Positions 25,402 through 38,560 of a DNA stretch of 64,000 bases are shown piece by piece. The first letter of the stretch is position 1. Each line of letters opens with the position of its first letter. Under the pieces are notes generated by a model. That model was not told the origin of the DNA. It made no database searches and saw only the letters and a program-made list of their open reading frames with translations. The stretch lies in contig JAIXMP010000004.1 of the NCBI GenBank assembly GCA_025677815.1, forward strand, positions 868,001-932,000, read 5' to 3'. The position numbers were made by a program, and so were the translations under genes. Source of the DNA: Phascolomyces articulosus (taxonomy: Eukaryota; Mucoromycota; Mucoromycetes; Mucorales; Lichtheimiaceae).

Positions 25402-26042
25402 GACCGTATCAGCATTAGCCTAACGTAGTTTTTTTTTCTTGTCTTTGCTTTTTTTTTTTCGAATTCAATAATTGGAAAAGAAATAAAAAAAAAAAAGAGA
25501 AAGGAAAAGAAGCTAAAATAATAATAAAAAAGGTTTGGAATTGATGTAGTACAATGCTTTTTCCAAAAGGAATAGAAGAATGACCACACGTGTTATAGAA
25601 CCGCACCAATCGTTTTGCTTCAATTGTAACACCCATTCAATTGGGTTCAATTGGATGGTCCATGCTTGGTTTGACACGAACCAACTTTAAAAAAAAGTTG
25701 AGAGTGACTCAGTTACACGTTAATTATTCATAATTTAGTTATACCATAGAAAAATGAAATAAACGTATAAAGCTTACCTCAGTTACAGAGAGAATAGCAT
25801 TTATTATATATTCAATTCTAAATATTTTTTTTCCAAAAATAATAACTCATTTTATATGAAAAAAAAAAGATATTATTTATGCATTTCTCATCCCCACACA
25901 TGATCACAAAACCATCAAAAAAAGAGTAAGACGCACTGAAAAAAAAGACAATTCAGCAGAATAATAAATGATGATCTTCCCTTCATATTTTAAATATGAT
26001 AATAGATTCCAGAATAATTTAGATATTTATAAAAAGTTCAAT
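25402..26042. other. Intergenic, no gene seen
   Basis: Upstream region of the SPX-RING gene and downstream of the PPN2-type gene. Long A/T runs occur at 25432-25500. Around 25640-25665 the sequence repeats ATTCAATTGGGTTCAATTGGAT. No ORF with protein character is seen. Confidence 0.5.
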
Positions 26043-27186
26043 TTATGTTCCTGCTGCATAATCTGCATATTTTTTACAAACTACTTGATTGATATTGCGA
26101 GTTTTGAGTTCCAATGCGGTCAGTTGGCCTCCAAAAACACATGCAGTATCAAGACCAAAGGTATGTGACTTTAGTTGCAAACCCAATCTGGAATCATGTC
26201 CATAATAGACATCGGTGTAAGGTTTCTCCACAGCCAAATCTCCAGCTTCTTCGAATTGATTCCATTCGTTGGCCCAATTGATATTAGTTCGATTTGAAGT
26301 GGGTGTTCCGTCTGGAAGAATGGATCGCATGTTCTTGACAAGGTAAGGTACTTGATTTTCCAAAGGTTTTCTTGGATCTACACCAGCATGAACAAAGAGA
26401 CTATTGAGGGAAGGAATACCAAGGATCGTTGGGCATGAGTTAAGAAATAAATAATCTTCTTCTGTCATGTTGCTATATATATATATGATAATAAAATATT
26501 AGCCTAAAAACGATCTTCTTCTTAGATGTATGTAACACTAAGTCTATCCCTAATTCTTCTTTTCCACATTACCGAACAATTTGAATGTGATCATCAGATA
26601 ATTTGATTGGATCTACTACAGGTCCTTCTGGTATCGTAGCATTACTTTCAATGGAAAAAGGGATATTGTTTTCCTTCAAATAGGCATACATACGAAGAGT
26701 TATGTCATCATGATTGCCTCGAACACACCATGCTTTTAATTGTTTAGCTCGCCGAATGATGCCAACACTATCAGGTCCCTTGTTCACAAGATCGCCCAAT
26801 AAAATAAGACGATCGCCTTTTTTATGATTGTAGTTGATACTAGAAATAAGAGCATTGAATTCATCAATAGTTCCATGGACATCACCAATAGCGAATAAAC
26901 GTCGTACACGATTTCCTTTTGATTCGAAGAATGGGTCATTGTTGAATGTTATCATAGGAATGGAATGATCATATTTGGATCGCTGACTATTATCGCCAAT
27001 ATCAGGATAGATTGAAACATCCATGCCTCTAGTATCCATGATATCATTCTTTTTGTTCCCATGATGGTGTCTTGCTGCTGTGGAAGTATTTACCAACGTA
27101 ACTAGGAACACGAATACGGCACATAACCAAAAGTGTTGTTGCCTAAAAGAGGATAGATAAGGAGAAGTATTTGACGTTGTAGTCAT
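26043..27186 (-). CDS. PPN2: PPN2-type vacuolar endopolyphosphatase (PPP-superfamily phosphatase)
   Basis: Two exons (27186-26573, 26472-26043) join in phase to 347 residues. A hydrophobic helix at residues ~20-38 acts as signal anchor. The metallophosphatase motifs follow in order: GDVHG (~100), GDLVNKGPDS, RGNHD (~157), FVHAG in the second exon, and YYGHDSRLGL near the C-terminus. This set is that of bacterial-type PPP phosphatases (ApaH-like) and of yeast Ppn2 (YNL217W), a Zn-dependent endopolyphosphatase that cleaves long polyphosphate in the vacuole. The length and anchor match Ppn2 (326 residues in yeast). The substrate is inferred from the family. It lies upstream of an SPX-RING gene on the same strand. 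Confidence 0.85.
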
Positions 27187-28992
27187 GGTTGTTCAATAGA
27201 ATTATAGGTATTATAACCCAACAAGAAAATGAATTCTGTGGATTGGTTATTGATATTATATATAAAATTATTTAACAAAAGAGAAAAAAAATTAGACCCT
27301 TTTATAAAAAAAAAACGGAAATAATTTTAAAATATCCCCTTGCTATATTTTTATATATTCACCTGAATATATAAACATTGGTGTGGCACCTTTTAAATCT
27401 TAAAGTGGACGGGAGAGAGATGAATGTACTTGACAAAAAATTTCTCATAGATACACTACGTGATTTGAATATGCAAAACCATTGGGTAATTACATAAAAA
27501 AAAGAGGTATCAACGTGTTTGCACTGTGTGACATCAATCCATATCAATCAAGAAGAGAATTCATCGTTCGCTATGTTAATTAAGTGGTGGTATTTTTTTA
27601 TTATAAAAGAAAAAGAACACAAGCAATTGATTACCAAACAACTTTGTATACAAAGGAATTTTTAACTAAATAAATGCATTTTTTTTTCTTGTGGAAAATC
27701 ATTATTTTAGTGTGTGAATACCAAAAAATATGCAATGTTCTCCTTTTCTTTTCATAAAAAAGCCTCATTTTAAATCTAGTAATTTCGCATTTTTCTATGT
27801 GTTCTTTTCAGTATTTTTAATACTGGGTGCAAGTATGAAAGGTACATAGAGGAAGGAATTTATATACTTCATGCAAAAAAAAAATAGATGCTCCTGCTTA
27901 TATATATATTACTAAACGCACAGCCAACAAAACAAAGGTTTATTTATATTCTTCCGTTTTTCTAGGTCTTTTAAATAATAACAGAATCTATTTTTTTAAG
28001 AGCTCTATAAGACAAGAACAGAATGTTGCAATAAAGTCAGTTGCTTATACTATATATATATTTTTTTATGAAAAAAAGTAACTGTATATATTTATAAATA
28101 AGACAATTGTTTTGATCCCTTATAATATACGTAACCAACTTTATTATTGTTAGTAGCCAGTATTCAAAAATAAAAAAAAGAGCCCAAGGAATACTAAAGG
28201 GTTGTGTAAAGGAAGAAGAAGAGAAATCAAGAATTTATATATTTAAAAACATGGATATTATAATCCACCGCTGAAGGATGATACCATTAGCTATGATACG
28301 CCACATGGTATAAACAATGGAAGATATGTTGTCTTATTGGCTATTAAAATGTGATTGGAACAAAAGCACCTGTTGATGAAGTGAAGCAAATTAATATATG
28401 GCTCTTGATTGGATAAAAGTTGAATTAATGGCAATTGCATATATCCATAAATTCATGCTTGAACCTATTCATCTAAACCTAGTAATTAAAAAATATATTC
28501 ATTTTCTTAAATGAATGATATATATATCAAAGTCTTTTCTATAATAATTATATGGATGAGAACAAGAAATACGAGCAAGTAAAAGGAAACATATGCACTT
28601 TCAAAAAAGATTGTTCATTGAAACTGTTTCGTGTCAAAAAAAAAAAAAAATCAATTGGCGGTGGTTTGCCTTGCTACTGCTGCGTCTTACTCTTTTTAGC
28701 CCTACTTTATTTCTTTCCTTTTACTATCCTCCATTGAAAAGAACAGGTATGGTATATATTTTTTTTCAAAACACTCATTATCATTAAATAATTTTCAGAG
28801 AATACAACACCCCAATCGATGCATATATTTCTTTTGAAATAACTAGTAGGGGAAGAAGCGAGCGCGTCCCTATTTTTTATTATTTCGCGTGTCATTATTT
28901 CTTTTTTAGTCCATGCGGGATCTGACGTTTTTTTTTTTTTTGTTCTATTTTTTTTATATAATTTTCCTTCCTCATAGTAACCATAACGAAGA
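27187..28992. other. Intergenic, no gene seen
   Basis: About 1.8 kb between the divergent PPN2-type gene and DBP5. Both promoters should lie here. Many A/T homopolymers occur and a TATATATATA run lies at 27901-27910. The ORFs at 27359, 28552 and 28707 lack motifs and splice partners. Confidence 0.5.
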
Positions 28993-31280
28993 ATGGAAAG
29001 CATTAATGTTCGACTTGGTGATTTAACTGGTATATAGAATGGTGGAGAGGGACTTTTTTTAATTATAATAGAAAGTGTATATATCTTAACCCACTTTTTG
29101 AATAGGCAATGGTCAATGGAATAACGGTTCAGGTTTGACGACATTTTCTATTACAGACGACAAAAAAAGTTATTTGCCTTATATATACAGCGTCCATTAC
29201 TAATTCGTATTGAATCAAACAAACAACGCATTAGGTATTGACCAAAATCAACCCGCTTTTGATGTAGCCCCCAATGGTAAATATCTTTTCTTTTGTCGAT
29301 AAAGGTTTATTATTGGAGACATAGTATAAGAAACAAAAAGAAACTGATAGAGGATATATATATAAATAAAAATATTTTGTAGGGAGTACGGGTTTACTCC
29401 ATAGTAGTTACGATGTTCACGTTCGTACTCCAGACCAGGGTGGATCTCCATTATCTTCAGCAAAGTCTTTTGAAGAACTTGGCTTGTATGTTTGATCCAA
29501 TTTGCATGTCAAAAAATCTACTGATAAAAAGTGATATGATGTATTGACCAAATGTATATTTCTTCATATTAGGCAGCAAGACTTATTGCAAGGCCTTTAT
29601 GCAATGGGATTTAGCAAGCCCTCCAAGATTCAAGAAAGAGCATTACCAATGTTGCTCTCTAATCCGTAAGTTATATTGTATTCCAAACGATTGTAGCTTA
29701 CTTTTTTTATTTTATTTTTATGGTAGAGCCAAAAACATGATCGGTCAGTCACAAAGTGGAACGGGTAAGTAAATGAAAAAAAAAAAGAGATAAGAGGAAA
29801 TACAATTCATTTGGGTTAGGAAAAGGATACGGTAATGAAAACAAATACGGTAAAAGTGGATATGGATGTTAATATTCATTTGGATTGGTTTTCTTTACAG
29901 GCAAGACTGCAGCATTCTCCTTAAATATTTTGAGTCGTATTGATACAAATATTCGTTCCCCTCAAGTGAGTATTTTTATTTATTTTCTATTCTGTTGGAT
30001 GAAGTTATTACAAGTGCCAACAGAAAAAAAAAATGGAGTCATCTCACGTACATCCATTGGTATTGACATGCATTCATTAAACCTTCTTTTATTCTTATAG
30101 GCCATTGTGTTGGCACCATCACGTGAATTAGCAAGACAAACCGTTGATGTCCTTAGTACTATGGCTAAATTTACAAAGATCAACATTGGTATGGCTGTCA
30201 AGGGTGGTCTTCATCGAGGTAGAACTATGGATGAACATGTCATTGTTGGAACTCCTGGCTCAGTACAAGATGCTATTCGACGACGTCTTTTACCAACCAA
30301 AAATATCAAAGTATTCGTGCTTGATGAAGCAGACAACATGTTGGATCAAGATGGTTTGGGTGATCAAAGTATTCGTATCAAAGGGTAAAATTCAATATCC
30401 AAAAGAGCTGCATGATTTTTTTTTTTTGGATGGGAAAAAAAGAAGAAGGGGATATTTTACAATGATGATGTAAAATCAGGTTCCTAACCAAAGATGGAAA
30501 AAATGAACTCTCTATAGATTATTGGAAAGCCAACCTCAAATTGTCTTGTTTTCTGCTACTTTTCCTGATAACGTCCGTCGCTTTGCCCCACGATTTGCAC
30601 CCGATGCCAATGAAATTTCATTGCGTCGTGAAGAATTGAGTGTAGATACCATCAAACAATTCTATATGGATTGTCAAAGTGAAGAGCACAAGTATGAAGT
30701 ACTTTGTAATTTGTATGATATTTTGACTGTTAGCCAAAGTATTATTTTCTGTCGCGTAAGTCTATGTAACATTTTTTTTTTTTGTTGTCAATCAAGATAA
30801 ATGGATTGAATAGGTGTATCAGTTGAATAATAAATGATATGCTTCATATTATAGCGCCGCGAAACTGCCGATGAAATCGCAAGACGAATGACTGAACAAG
30901 GCCACGCTGTTTTGTCATTACATGGTATGATGTCTCCTGAAGAACGTGATGAAGTAATGGATCATTTTAGACGTGGTGAATCCAAGGTATTGGTAACAAC
31001 CAACGTCCTTTCTCGCGGTATTGATATTATGCAAATCAGTGTTGTTATCAATTATGATATGCCATTGGATCATCGTGGTAATCCTGAACCCGAAGCTTAC
31101 TTACATCGTGTGGGTCGAACGGGTCGTTTTGGTCGTACGGGTGTTAGTATAAATTTCGTACATGATCGTCAAAGTTGGGAACATATGCGTGCTATTGAAG
31201 AACATTTCCAACGACCTATTACTCGTGTCCAGACTGAAGATTGGGAAGAAGTGGAACGTACCCTCAAGTCAGTCTTGTAA
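28993..31280 (+). CDS. DBP5: DEAD-box mRNA-export helicase DBP5/DDX19
   Basis: About ten short exons join in phase from the ATG at 28993 to a TAA at 31278-31280. All helicase motifs are present: SQSGTGKT (Walker A, split by the intron before 29901), [22 protein letters not shown] (motif II), LFSATF (motif III), the SIIFCR strand, [11 protein letters not shown], and [13 protein letters not shown] (motif VI). The spacing, the [13 protein letters not shown]-motif region and the C-terminal AIEEHF...E-W match Dbp5 rather than eIF4A. Dbp5 remodels exporting mRNPs at the cytoplasmic face of the nuclear pore with Gle1 and IP6. The N-terminal exons are very short and their exact joins are the least certain part; the donor of the second exon (GTTTGA) is weak. 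Confidence 0.93.
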
Positions 31281-31993
31281 AGAAAAGAAATATACATTTT
31301 CATATGATTTTACTCTCTCTCATTTAACTCATGCACATCCTTTCTTTATTTCTCAATACACCCGTTACATTTTATTGCTCTGACTCTCACAATCCATCAT
31401 TCTCTCCTCTCCTATTTTTTTTGCAAAACAAAAACAAAAAAAAAAAAACAAAACAAAGCAAAACATCAAAAGTACTTTTATATATATATTTACATATATA
31501 CATTCAATATCTTATTTTTCAATTATTATTTTTATTGTCTCAAATGATTATATATATATATTTTTTGTGATATACTCTTTCATATATTGAAAGTATGCAT
31601 AAAAGTGATTGAAGGATTACATCAGTCAAGTGTGAGAATTTTCTTGGCGGCATATGGAGGTTGAGAGAAAAATAAATGTACTATCCCTCCTTTATCCAAA
31701 CACTACATTATTGTTCATCTCCATGTATATACCCAATTACCCACGGTCTTATCAAAACACTCTGTCGATCCATCCCATCTAATTTTTTCTCGCATGAAAT
31801 CTAAGGAGAATTTTGCATTGCATAACACAATACTGTTCCAACAACCATCACAAATGAGAGATTTTGAAATAATTTTAATAAGCAAAAGAGGATGAGAAAA
31901 ATAAAAGGGAAAAGGAAGAGGGAAAACCTAGATGAAGGCTATGACATTTGTTTTTGGATTCGATGGACTATTCAAGAAGACATTCTCCACTAT
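31281..31993. other. 3' flank between convergent DBP5 and glutathione peroxidase
   Basis: Convergent intergenic space, rich in T-runs, A-runs and TATATATA tracts (31475-31562). This is consistent with two 3' UTRs. No gene seen. Confidence 0.5.
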
Positions 31994-32915
31994 TTAGAGC
32001 TTGCCTTTTTGTAATTCAGCTTCAATATCGGCAGCAATAGCCTTGGGTTCAGTGAGAGAAGCATAACGCTTCACAACATTGCCTTCACGGTCAACCAAGA
32101 ATTTCTTTAAAAGAAAAAAAAAAGGCAGGGGGCCACATGAGTATCACGTATCACAATAGTTCGTACACGATCCTTTTTGTTTTTACTAATCCAACCCACT
32201 TGCCAATCATATTCTTACCTCAAAGTTCCACTTGATGCGCTTCATGCTAAAGAAAATTCAAGTAAAAAAAAAACATGTTATTTAATATCTATAGATTACA
32301 CAACACACCCAGAGATACGAGTGAAAATAAAAGGGAAAAAATAATCGGCCCATCCATGATTCATCCCTTTATCCTTACCCAAGCAAACCAGGTTGTGATT
32401 CCTTCAAGAATTTGTAAAGAGGAGCTTCCTTATCGCCATTGACATCACTATGATAAACATCAAGATTGTTATTGTTATTAGATACTTGCTTGATTAGGAA
32501 AAAATAGGTTACCATGACAATTGAAAGAACTTACAGCTTGGCAGTAAGAGGGAAAGTAACATCATAGGTCAACTTACAGAACTCTTGAATTTGTTCTTCG
32601 TTACCGGGTTCTGCAAAAAAAAAAAAAAGATTGATAAGCTTTCTACTGCTCTTTTTTTTTAGCTTCATTTTTTTTTTTAGTTATTACCTTGACCGGCAAA
32701 TTGATTGCATGGGCAACCAACAATGGTAAAGTCACGATCCTGGTACTTTTTGTAAAGTTCTTCAAGACCAGCATATTGCTTGGTAAAACCACATTTTGAC
32801 GCGACATTGACTACAAGAACAACCTTTTTTTTATATATTATTAATAAAATTGAAAAAATGATATTAAAAATTGACCGACTCAGAACACGCGAAAACAAAA
32901 ATAAATAAATAAAAT

Positions 32916-32963
<48 letters not shown>

Positions 32964-33035
32964 GCCCTTGAGGTTGCTAAGATCCCAGTCTTGGTTCTTA
33001 ATATCTTTAACAGTGAAATCGAAAAACTTGGACAT
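31994..33035 (-). CDS. Glutathione peroxidase / thiol peroxidase (Cys type)
   Basis: Six exons (33035-32961, 32823-32688, 32610-32535, 32447-32379, 32246-32219, 32104-31994) join to 164 residues. Signatures are NVASKCGFT with the peroxidatic Cys in place of selenocysteine, [13 protein letters not shown] (resolving-Cys region, catalytic Gln), FPLTAKLDVNG, and [17 protein letters not shown] with the catalytic Trp/Asn. Like other fungal Gpx proteins it probably uses thioredoxin as reductant to remove hydroperoxides. There is no N-terminal targeting signal, so it should be cytosolic. The first intron consists largely of an AT dinucleotide repeat. A TATA-like element lies 58 nt upstream of the ATG. 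Confidence 0.93.
32919..32960. repeat. (AT)n microsatellite in glutathione peroxidase intron 1
   Basis: An uninterrupted run of about 20 AT dinucleotides fills the 5' part of intron 1, almost directly after the donor GTATAT. Such a tract is self-complementary and likely to be length-polymorphic. Confidence 0.9.
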
Positions 33036-33092
33036 TGTATGTGTTGATGGGAAAGGAAAACGCATTTGAAACTAGGAAAGCAACTTTTGGGT

Positions 33093-33101
33093 CTTTATAT
33101 A
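33093..33101 (-). promoter_or_regulatory. TATA box of the glutathione peroxidase gene
   Basis: TATATAAAG on the minus strand, 58 nt upstream of the ATG at 33035, a normal spacing for a fungal promoter. Confidence 0.5.
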
Positions 33102-34112
33102 ATGTTGCGGTATTCGAAAAAACAGAAAAAATGGGCGTTATAAAAGCGTAGAAGATATGCAATACAAGATTAGAAAAACACGTCATTGTATTATCATATA
33201 TTTCATGACGTGTGATTTCCTATTTTGAATAGGTTCTTGCATTAATGAGCTGACAAAGATGAAATTATTATTATTTCAAAAAAACACAGTTATGGGGCAT
33301 TTCTTACAAATGCAAGCAATTGCTTTTTTAATTGGTAGATGCAGTGTTTTATACGCTAAATAATCCTGATTAAAACATAAAAATGATTGTTGGCAATCTT
33401 TTTTTTTGGTGTAACCCAAAAAGTACAACACAATTCGGCGCTGGTTGCGAAGAGCATTTTTTTGCTTCGGTTACAAGATAAAGTTAAGACCTGTTTTTGC
33501 TTCATTCTTTTTTTTTGTGTGCCGATAACTCAAAAGCTTAATCGCATCTTTTTTTCTTTCGTAGGGATAGTAAGATGGATTAATTTTTTTATATATAAGG
33601 AGAAAACTTGGTTAACCTTGTACAACAAAGCTGTCAATTCAATCATTCTAATGTTATTGTTATGTTATTCGTGTATCGTATTTCATGGTTGATCCTATTA
33701 CTACTATTTAACATGTCCAAGTCCATTGATTATCAAGATCATATTCTGCTTTCTAGTTTATTTGACACATCCTTCGAAATACAATCTATATGTATAAACA
33801 AGAAACAGTGATAACGCCACTCACTTCATCTTCCATAAAAAATTGCATTTATCTATTTTATTTTATTCGTACCGGGCCATTCTCTTTTCTATTCATAATA
33901 ACATCCTCCTGATTGCCAATTTTTCGTGATCATATGCGAAATCAATAGAATATTATCTATCCAGTGTCTTTGAAACCCAAAAGTAGATTCAAAAAGAACT
34001 CTACCTTTTTTTTTTCTTTATCAGATTATCTTATCAATGACCATATCCATCCATTCAAGTAATTTTTTATGCTGTAGTATGGGGGTCTTTTTTTTATTAT
34101 TTTTCTTACTAT
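33102..34112. other. Intergenic, no gene seen
   Basis: About 1 kb between the 5' end of the glutathione peroxidase gene and the 3' end of EMG1. The ORFs at 33387-33811 have T-rich, unstructured translations without motifs. Confidence 0.5.
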
Positions 34113-35458
34113 TCACATAATATCCCAAAGATCTTCCAATGCACAGCATACTTTACTACATGCTACGGCTGCAGAAAGAGAATATTGAGAAATACCTAAT
34201 CCAATTTTGAAAAAAATAGCCAAATTAATAATGGATGATCCTTAATATCTGAGTACCTTCCATTTATATCAACATGTGAAAAAAAGATATATTACCAATT
34301 TTATCATCTGCATAACTGTCAGCAAATGTATCAGCTCCTTTAGCCATAGCACCTACTGCGACCACAACAGGTCCATCGCCTGGTATCTTTTTAAAGTAAT
34401 CATACAACTTGACCTTTTCCGAGTTCCATGATAATGCTAATTAACAAAATAAAATAAAAAAAATTGACAGAAACCAAAAAATTAATAATTCTATTCCTAT
34501 CATATACATCAATCTCCTATTATCCGATGTTTTTGAATACCTATTTTTCGAGCATTTGCTGGAAGGTAGTTGGTAACTGGAGGGGGAACGATTTCAAGTA
34601 ACTTGTTCTTGCCTTCTGAGTCACTGACAATACAGCCCTTTTCCAATAGTTGTACTATAATAAATAATCATCGCGTCAGTCTATTGTTCTTTACCACAGA
34701 AAATATAAATACTATCCATTACCCATTAATCCAGAGAATCGTTTGATGGTTCTTGGTATACGCGTTTCAGGATTAATTCGAATGACAACACCTTTTACTG
34801 TATGAATATACACCTGAGTTTTTTTCCATTTGTTATTTTTTTTTATCCCATCAGGAATCTTAGATACTTTTATATATACAATTATTTTTTTCGCACGGTA
34901 AACTCTTTTGGTAGGATAAAAGAGAGAGAGAGAGAGAGATTTTTTTTGTTACCTCCAAGTGCCCAGACTTGTTTAACGGGCTGTCAAGGAGAGCTAAGAG
35001 ACACTAATAAAATATATGTATTATTCATGTTAACAACTATTTGATATTTTATTTCACCCGATATATGCAATATATTACTATATAGAGTATTTAAGGTTTA
35101 AAATAAAAAATAAAGGGTGAACGTGGTTTTTAAAACCTACCTGGTGAACAATGTCAGGTCGTGCATCGGCAATGTCTCGACCCAAACGTTTCAAAATAGA
35201 CTGGTGTTCGTCACAGTTTAATAATTGCATTTTGGAATCATAACGATAAGGGTGAAGTCTTGCAGCTTCTAAAGAAGCATTTTCAAGAACAATAATCAAC
35301 CGTTTTCGTTCATCAACTGGGCTTGCCTCCTCCATTTCGTCAAATTTTCTTTTTTTTGTGTGTGAAATTGTGGTGAATTTTTTTTTTTTTTTTGGTTGGA
35401 GAATAATTTTTTTTTCCCTTGGACTTCCTTGAAAAATATATCCATTTAGATCTTTCAT
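34113..35458 (-). CDS. EMG1: 18S rRNA pseudouridine N1-methyltransferase EMG1/NEP1
   Basis: Six exons (35458-35141, 35003-34953, 34813-34723, 34654-34541, 34436-34296, 34195-34113) join to 265 residues. SPOUT-family Emg1 marks are [43 protein letters not shown], the [19 protein letters not shown] join, [35 protein letters not shown], and the C-terminal [22 protein letters not shown]. The enzyme methylates a hypermodified 18S pseudouridine and is needed for 40S assembly in the nucleolus. An alternative start at Met42 (35335) would give 224 residues; the upstream segment is Lys-rich and could be a nuclear signal, so the longer form is kept. The (AG)n run at 34921-34940 is intronic. Confidence 0.93.
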
Positions 35459-37040
35459 TTGAAATGCCGCTGATGGACATGACTGGATTGCTTGATGAAG
35501 GAACCAGTGTTCAGGTATTATAAGAAAGAAAGAGAAGGAAAAATGGGAATCAGTATCATTTGGCCATTTGTTTTATCATAATATGCTGTTGTTTCTATTG
35601 CTCTTATAATAACACTATGTTTCTTCGTGTCATTAGAACCCATCATTGCTTCTAAATTTCTATCTTTGGTAATCATTATGCAACTCCTTCATGGATGAAC
35701 GAATCTGTCAAAAAAAAAAAAAACTATAACCTTAATATGATTATTTATCTCACACCACATATAAAATTATTATATCATAAAATAGATTTAATTTGTTATT
35801 ATTTTACTAATAGTAACTTTTGATGACGATGATAGAACTATCAATAGTTCATAAACACTCTCTCTTTTTTCATTTACACATAAAAAGTAATCCTTCGTTC
35901 GGAACACAAACCTTTTAGTCATATATCAACAGAGCTCTTTCTCTAATTCAACATTATGCAACATGTTTAAAAATTTATAAAAAAGATTCTTGAAAATATC
36001 GATAGTATATAATATATTCATTCGTCTCTTTGTTCAGCAAGTAGCAATTAAATTTGTAATGACAATTGCACAGATGATAAAAAAAGATACGTGCATATAA
36101 TTGGATGTGGGTTTTATTAGAAATATATTGCCTACTGCTATTAGTTAATTGCTAATTACCATGAAACACAATATATATGTAGCTTTGTTGATGTGGATGA
36201 TATATACGTATAACGAGTTCCATGACTACTGCTAGACCCTTCTTGATACTGCAGTTATTATTTTTGCCACCATCGACTCCATTTGATATAGATGGTAATG
36301 ATAATCAATTCTACGATTAGTAAAATCCTTTCTATACTGCTGTCGGTAGGAATCGTGATTCTTGAGTAAGACAATGTGCATTTAGTTTTTTATGCAAAAT
36401 ATACAGGCTTTTGTCATGGGCATATCAGTTATGTTATTTGACATTATCATGAATTACATAATCATGACATTTCAAATACTCTTTAACTCATCAAAAACAT
36501 TCACTTTAGATCTGTAATGACATATTGGCAGAAAGCCTATCTCTTTCTCTTTCTGATCATGTCAGTTTTATTATTGAATGTCTAGTAAGGTCATTTAACA
36601 AATTCAATTGAGTTCAATGCTTCTCCGTCTTTGCCCGACATACATAAAGAACATGCTTATTGTTCTTTAATTACGTACATAGAAATGATATCATCCTATT
36701 ATTAATCAATACATCAATCGTCCAGTATACTCTTTTAAAAAAAAGCAAGCCTCTCTTATCTACTTTATTACCCATCCAATAAAAAAATATTCCGTTTAGA
36801 TGTCACAACTATTTTGAAATTTCCGTTTTTAGCAGTTGTCATACGATCATCTTGTCAAAATATTACTTTATTATTTTTAAATAAATATATAACTATATCA
36901 TCAAATATCGTTATAATGAAAAACATATATCAAAAAAGTCTAGGTTATTAGCTTTAAAACAAGACTCATCTCGTCTTATATCGATCAAAATTGATAAAGT
37001 TATAAAGGATTGAAAAATGGTTCATTGTTTCAATGTTGAA
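35459..37040. other. Intergenic, no gene seen
   Basis: About 1.6 kb of AT-rich sequence upstream of EMG1. No ORF longer than 60 codons is present on either strand, and I see no transposase or RT relic. Confidence 0.5.
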
Positions 37041-38060
37041 AAAGTATAAAAAGGGTTCAAAATAGTCCCCCAAAATTGTAAAAATTATCACCGTACCTTT
37101 TCTTCTTCTTTTTTCTTAATCATCCAATCATTCATCATCCATTATTATTTCTTTTCATTATAATCCATCATGCAGCAAGGTCTTGCTCAATCCATCCATG
37201 GTTCTCTGGTTCCAATCCATCCGGTCAAACTCCCATGGTTCATCTGTCCCTTCATTCTCTTCGTAAACTTTTTATGATCATCCTTGTCCAGATGTTTCTG
37301 CTCTGATTCACCATTTTGTTGATCGTTTCATCCATCCATCCTTGCTGCGGCTGTCGCCACACTCATCTTTTTGGCCATATAACATTGTTTCCTGTTGTTT
37401 TCCTCCCAAACATGGTGCGATATATTATGGTATGTTATTGAATTTCTTTTGACACCTTTTTTTTTTCGTGATCGTATTATATTTATAATCTGTCTTTTAC
37501 CTGTTGATAATACTTACAAATCTTTTTTTTGTGTTATCCATCTTCTTTATTAGTCATCCAAGTTGTTGCTCTCTTGTATCAATCTCCTTCGGTCATCCAT
37601 ACTATGCACTATGTTGTATGTTTCCATTGATCGTATGTACTATGGGATTATTTTATTACTACCATGTGTCAAGCCATCCTTCTTTGGTAATTCTTTGTTG
37701 TGTCACATGATCTTTGGTCTTTGATTCTACTTTATGTTGCATCATGAACACCCGTTGATCAAGCCACCCTGAACAAACTTTTATCATGTATGCTGTACCG
37801 ATTCATCGTCATACTATATCGTCCATCTTTCATCATATATGTTGGTTTAATCCTTTACCTTATCACGTCATTCCTACTAAAATATTTACCCTGTTGTCTA
37901 TTTTTGGTCATGCTTTGACCCAGGATGTCTTTAAACTCGCCCTTTTTTTTTTTGCTTATTTCAAGATATGTATGACTTTCATTATCAGGATGCTTAGTTG
38001 GGTATTGGAGAGGTGTATCATCAAGTTAATGTGTGAATATTGATATTTATCTATGTATTC
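37041..38060 (+). repeat. CATCCA-rich non-coding block, copy A, with TATA box
   Basis: A TATAAAAA element at 37045-37052 precedes about 1 kb of pyrimidine-rich DNA in which CATCC/ATCCA recurs more than a dozen times. There is no conserved long ORF. Segments match the reverse complement of 63.05-64.0 kb. The clearest is an identical 15-mer TCATCCAAGTTGTTG at 37554-37568 and 63609-63595, in both cases preceded by TGATAATAC and followed by CTATGTTGT and GGATTATTTT at similar distances. It is read as one diverged repeat or non-coding transcript family. Confidence 0.55.
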
Positions 38061-38552
38061 TAATGATTAATTCTCTTCTATTAGATCTTTTTCTTTTTGC
38101 ACATTTCTTTTATGTTTTTTTTTAATTTGCTTTGGTAAGTTTATAGTTTTGTAAACCGTTTAAGATGAAGATGTCGTATTTGAAGATCACTCAACTAATA
38201 TAAACTCATTGCTCCATTTATCAGCTTATATAGTTTACCCTCTTTCTCCCTCCCTCCTAAAAGGAGTACTTTTGACACGTAACTAGTTCTAGTTCATGTT
38301 GTCAGCCAGCGGATGCTGGATTCAAAGTACGCATGGTCTTTTTTTTTAATAAAAACGCCTGTATTTTTTGTAGAAATTATCTTTTTATGTGCATAAAACG
38401 GGAATCTAGTAAATGAAAATCCCCAGCCGTAATTTTCTGTCAATCAATATTTTACCGCCATAAAAAAGGCGGGAAAAAAATACAGTTCAACCGGAATCTA
38501 TTCCTCCTTTTGGTAATTATATTCTGATATTGAAAACCCTTGGGATAAAACA

Positions 38553-38560
38553 TATAAAAA
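38553..38560 (+). promoter_or_regulatory. TATA box of the cytosolic amidohydrolase gene
   Basis: TATAAAAA lies 78 nt upstream of the ATG at 38638, followed by a pyrimidine-rich leader. The open frame upstream of this ATG contains no other ATG, which supports the chosen start. Confidence 0.5.
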
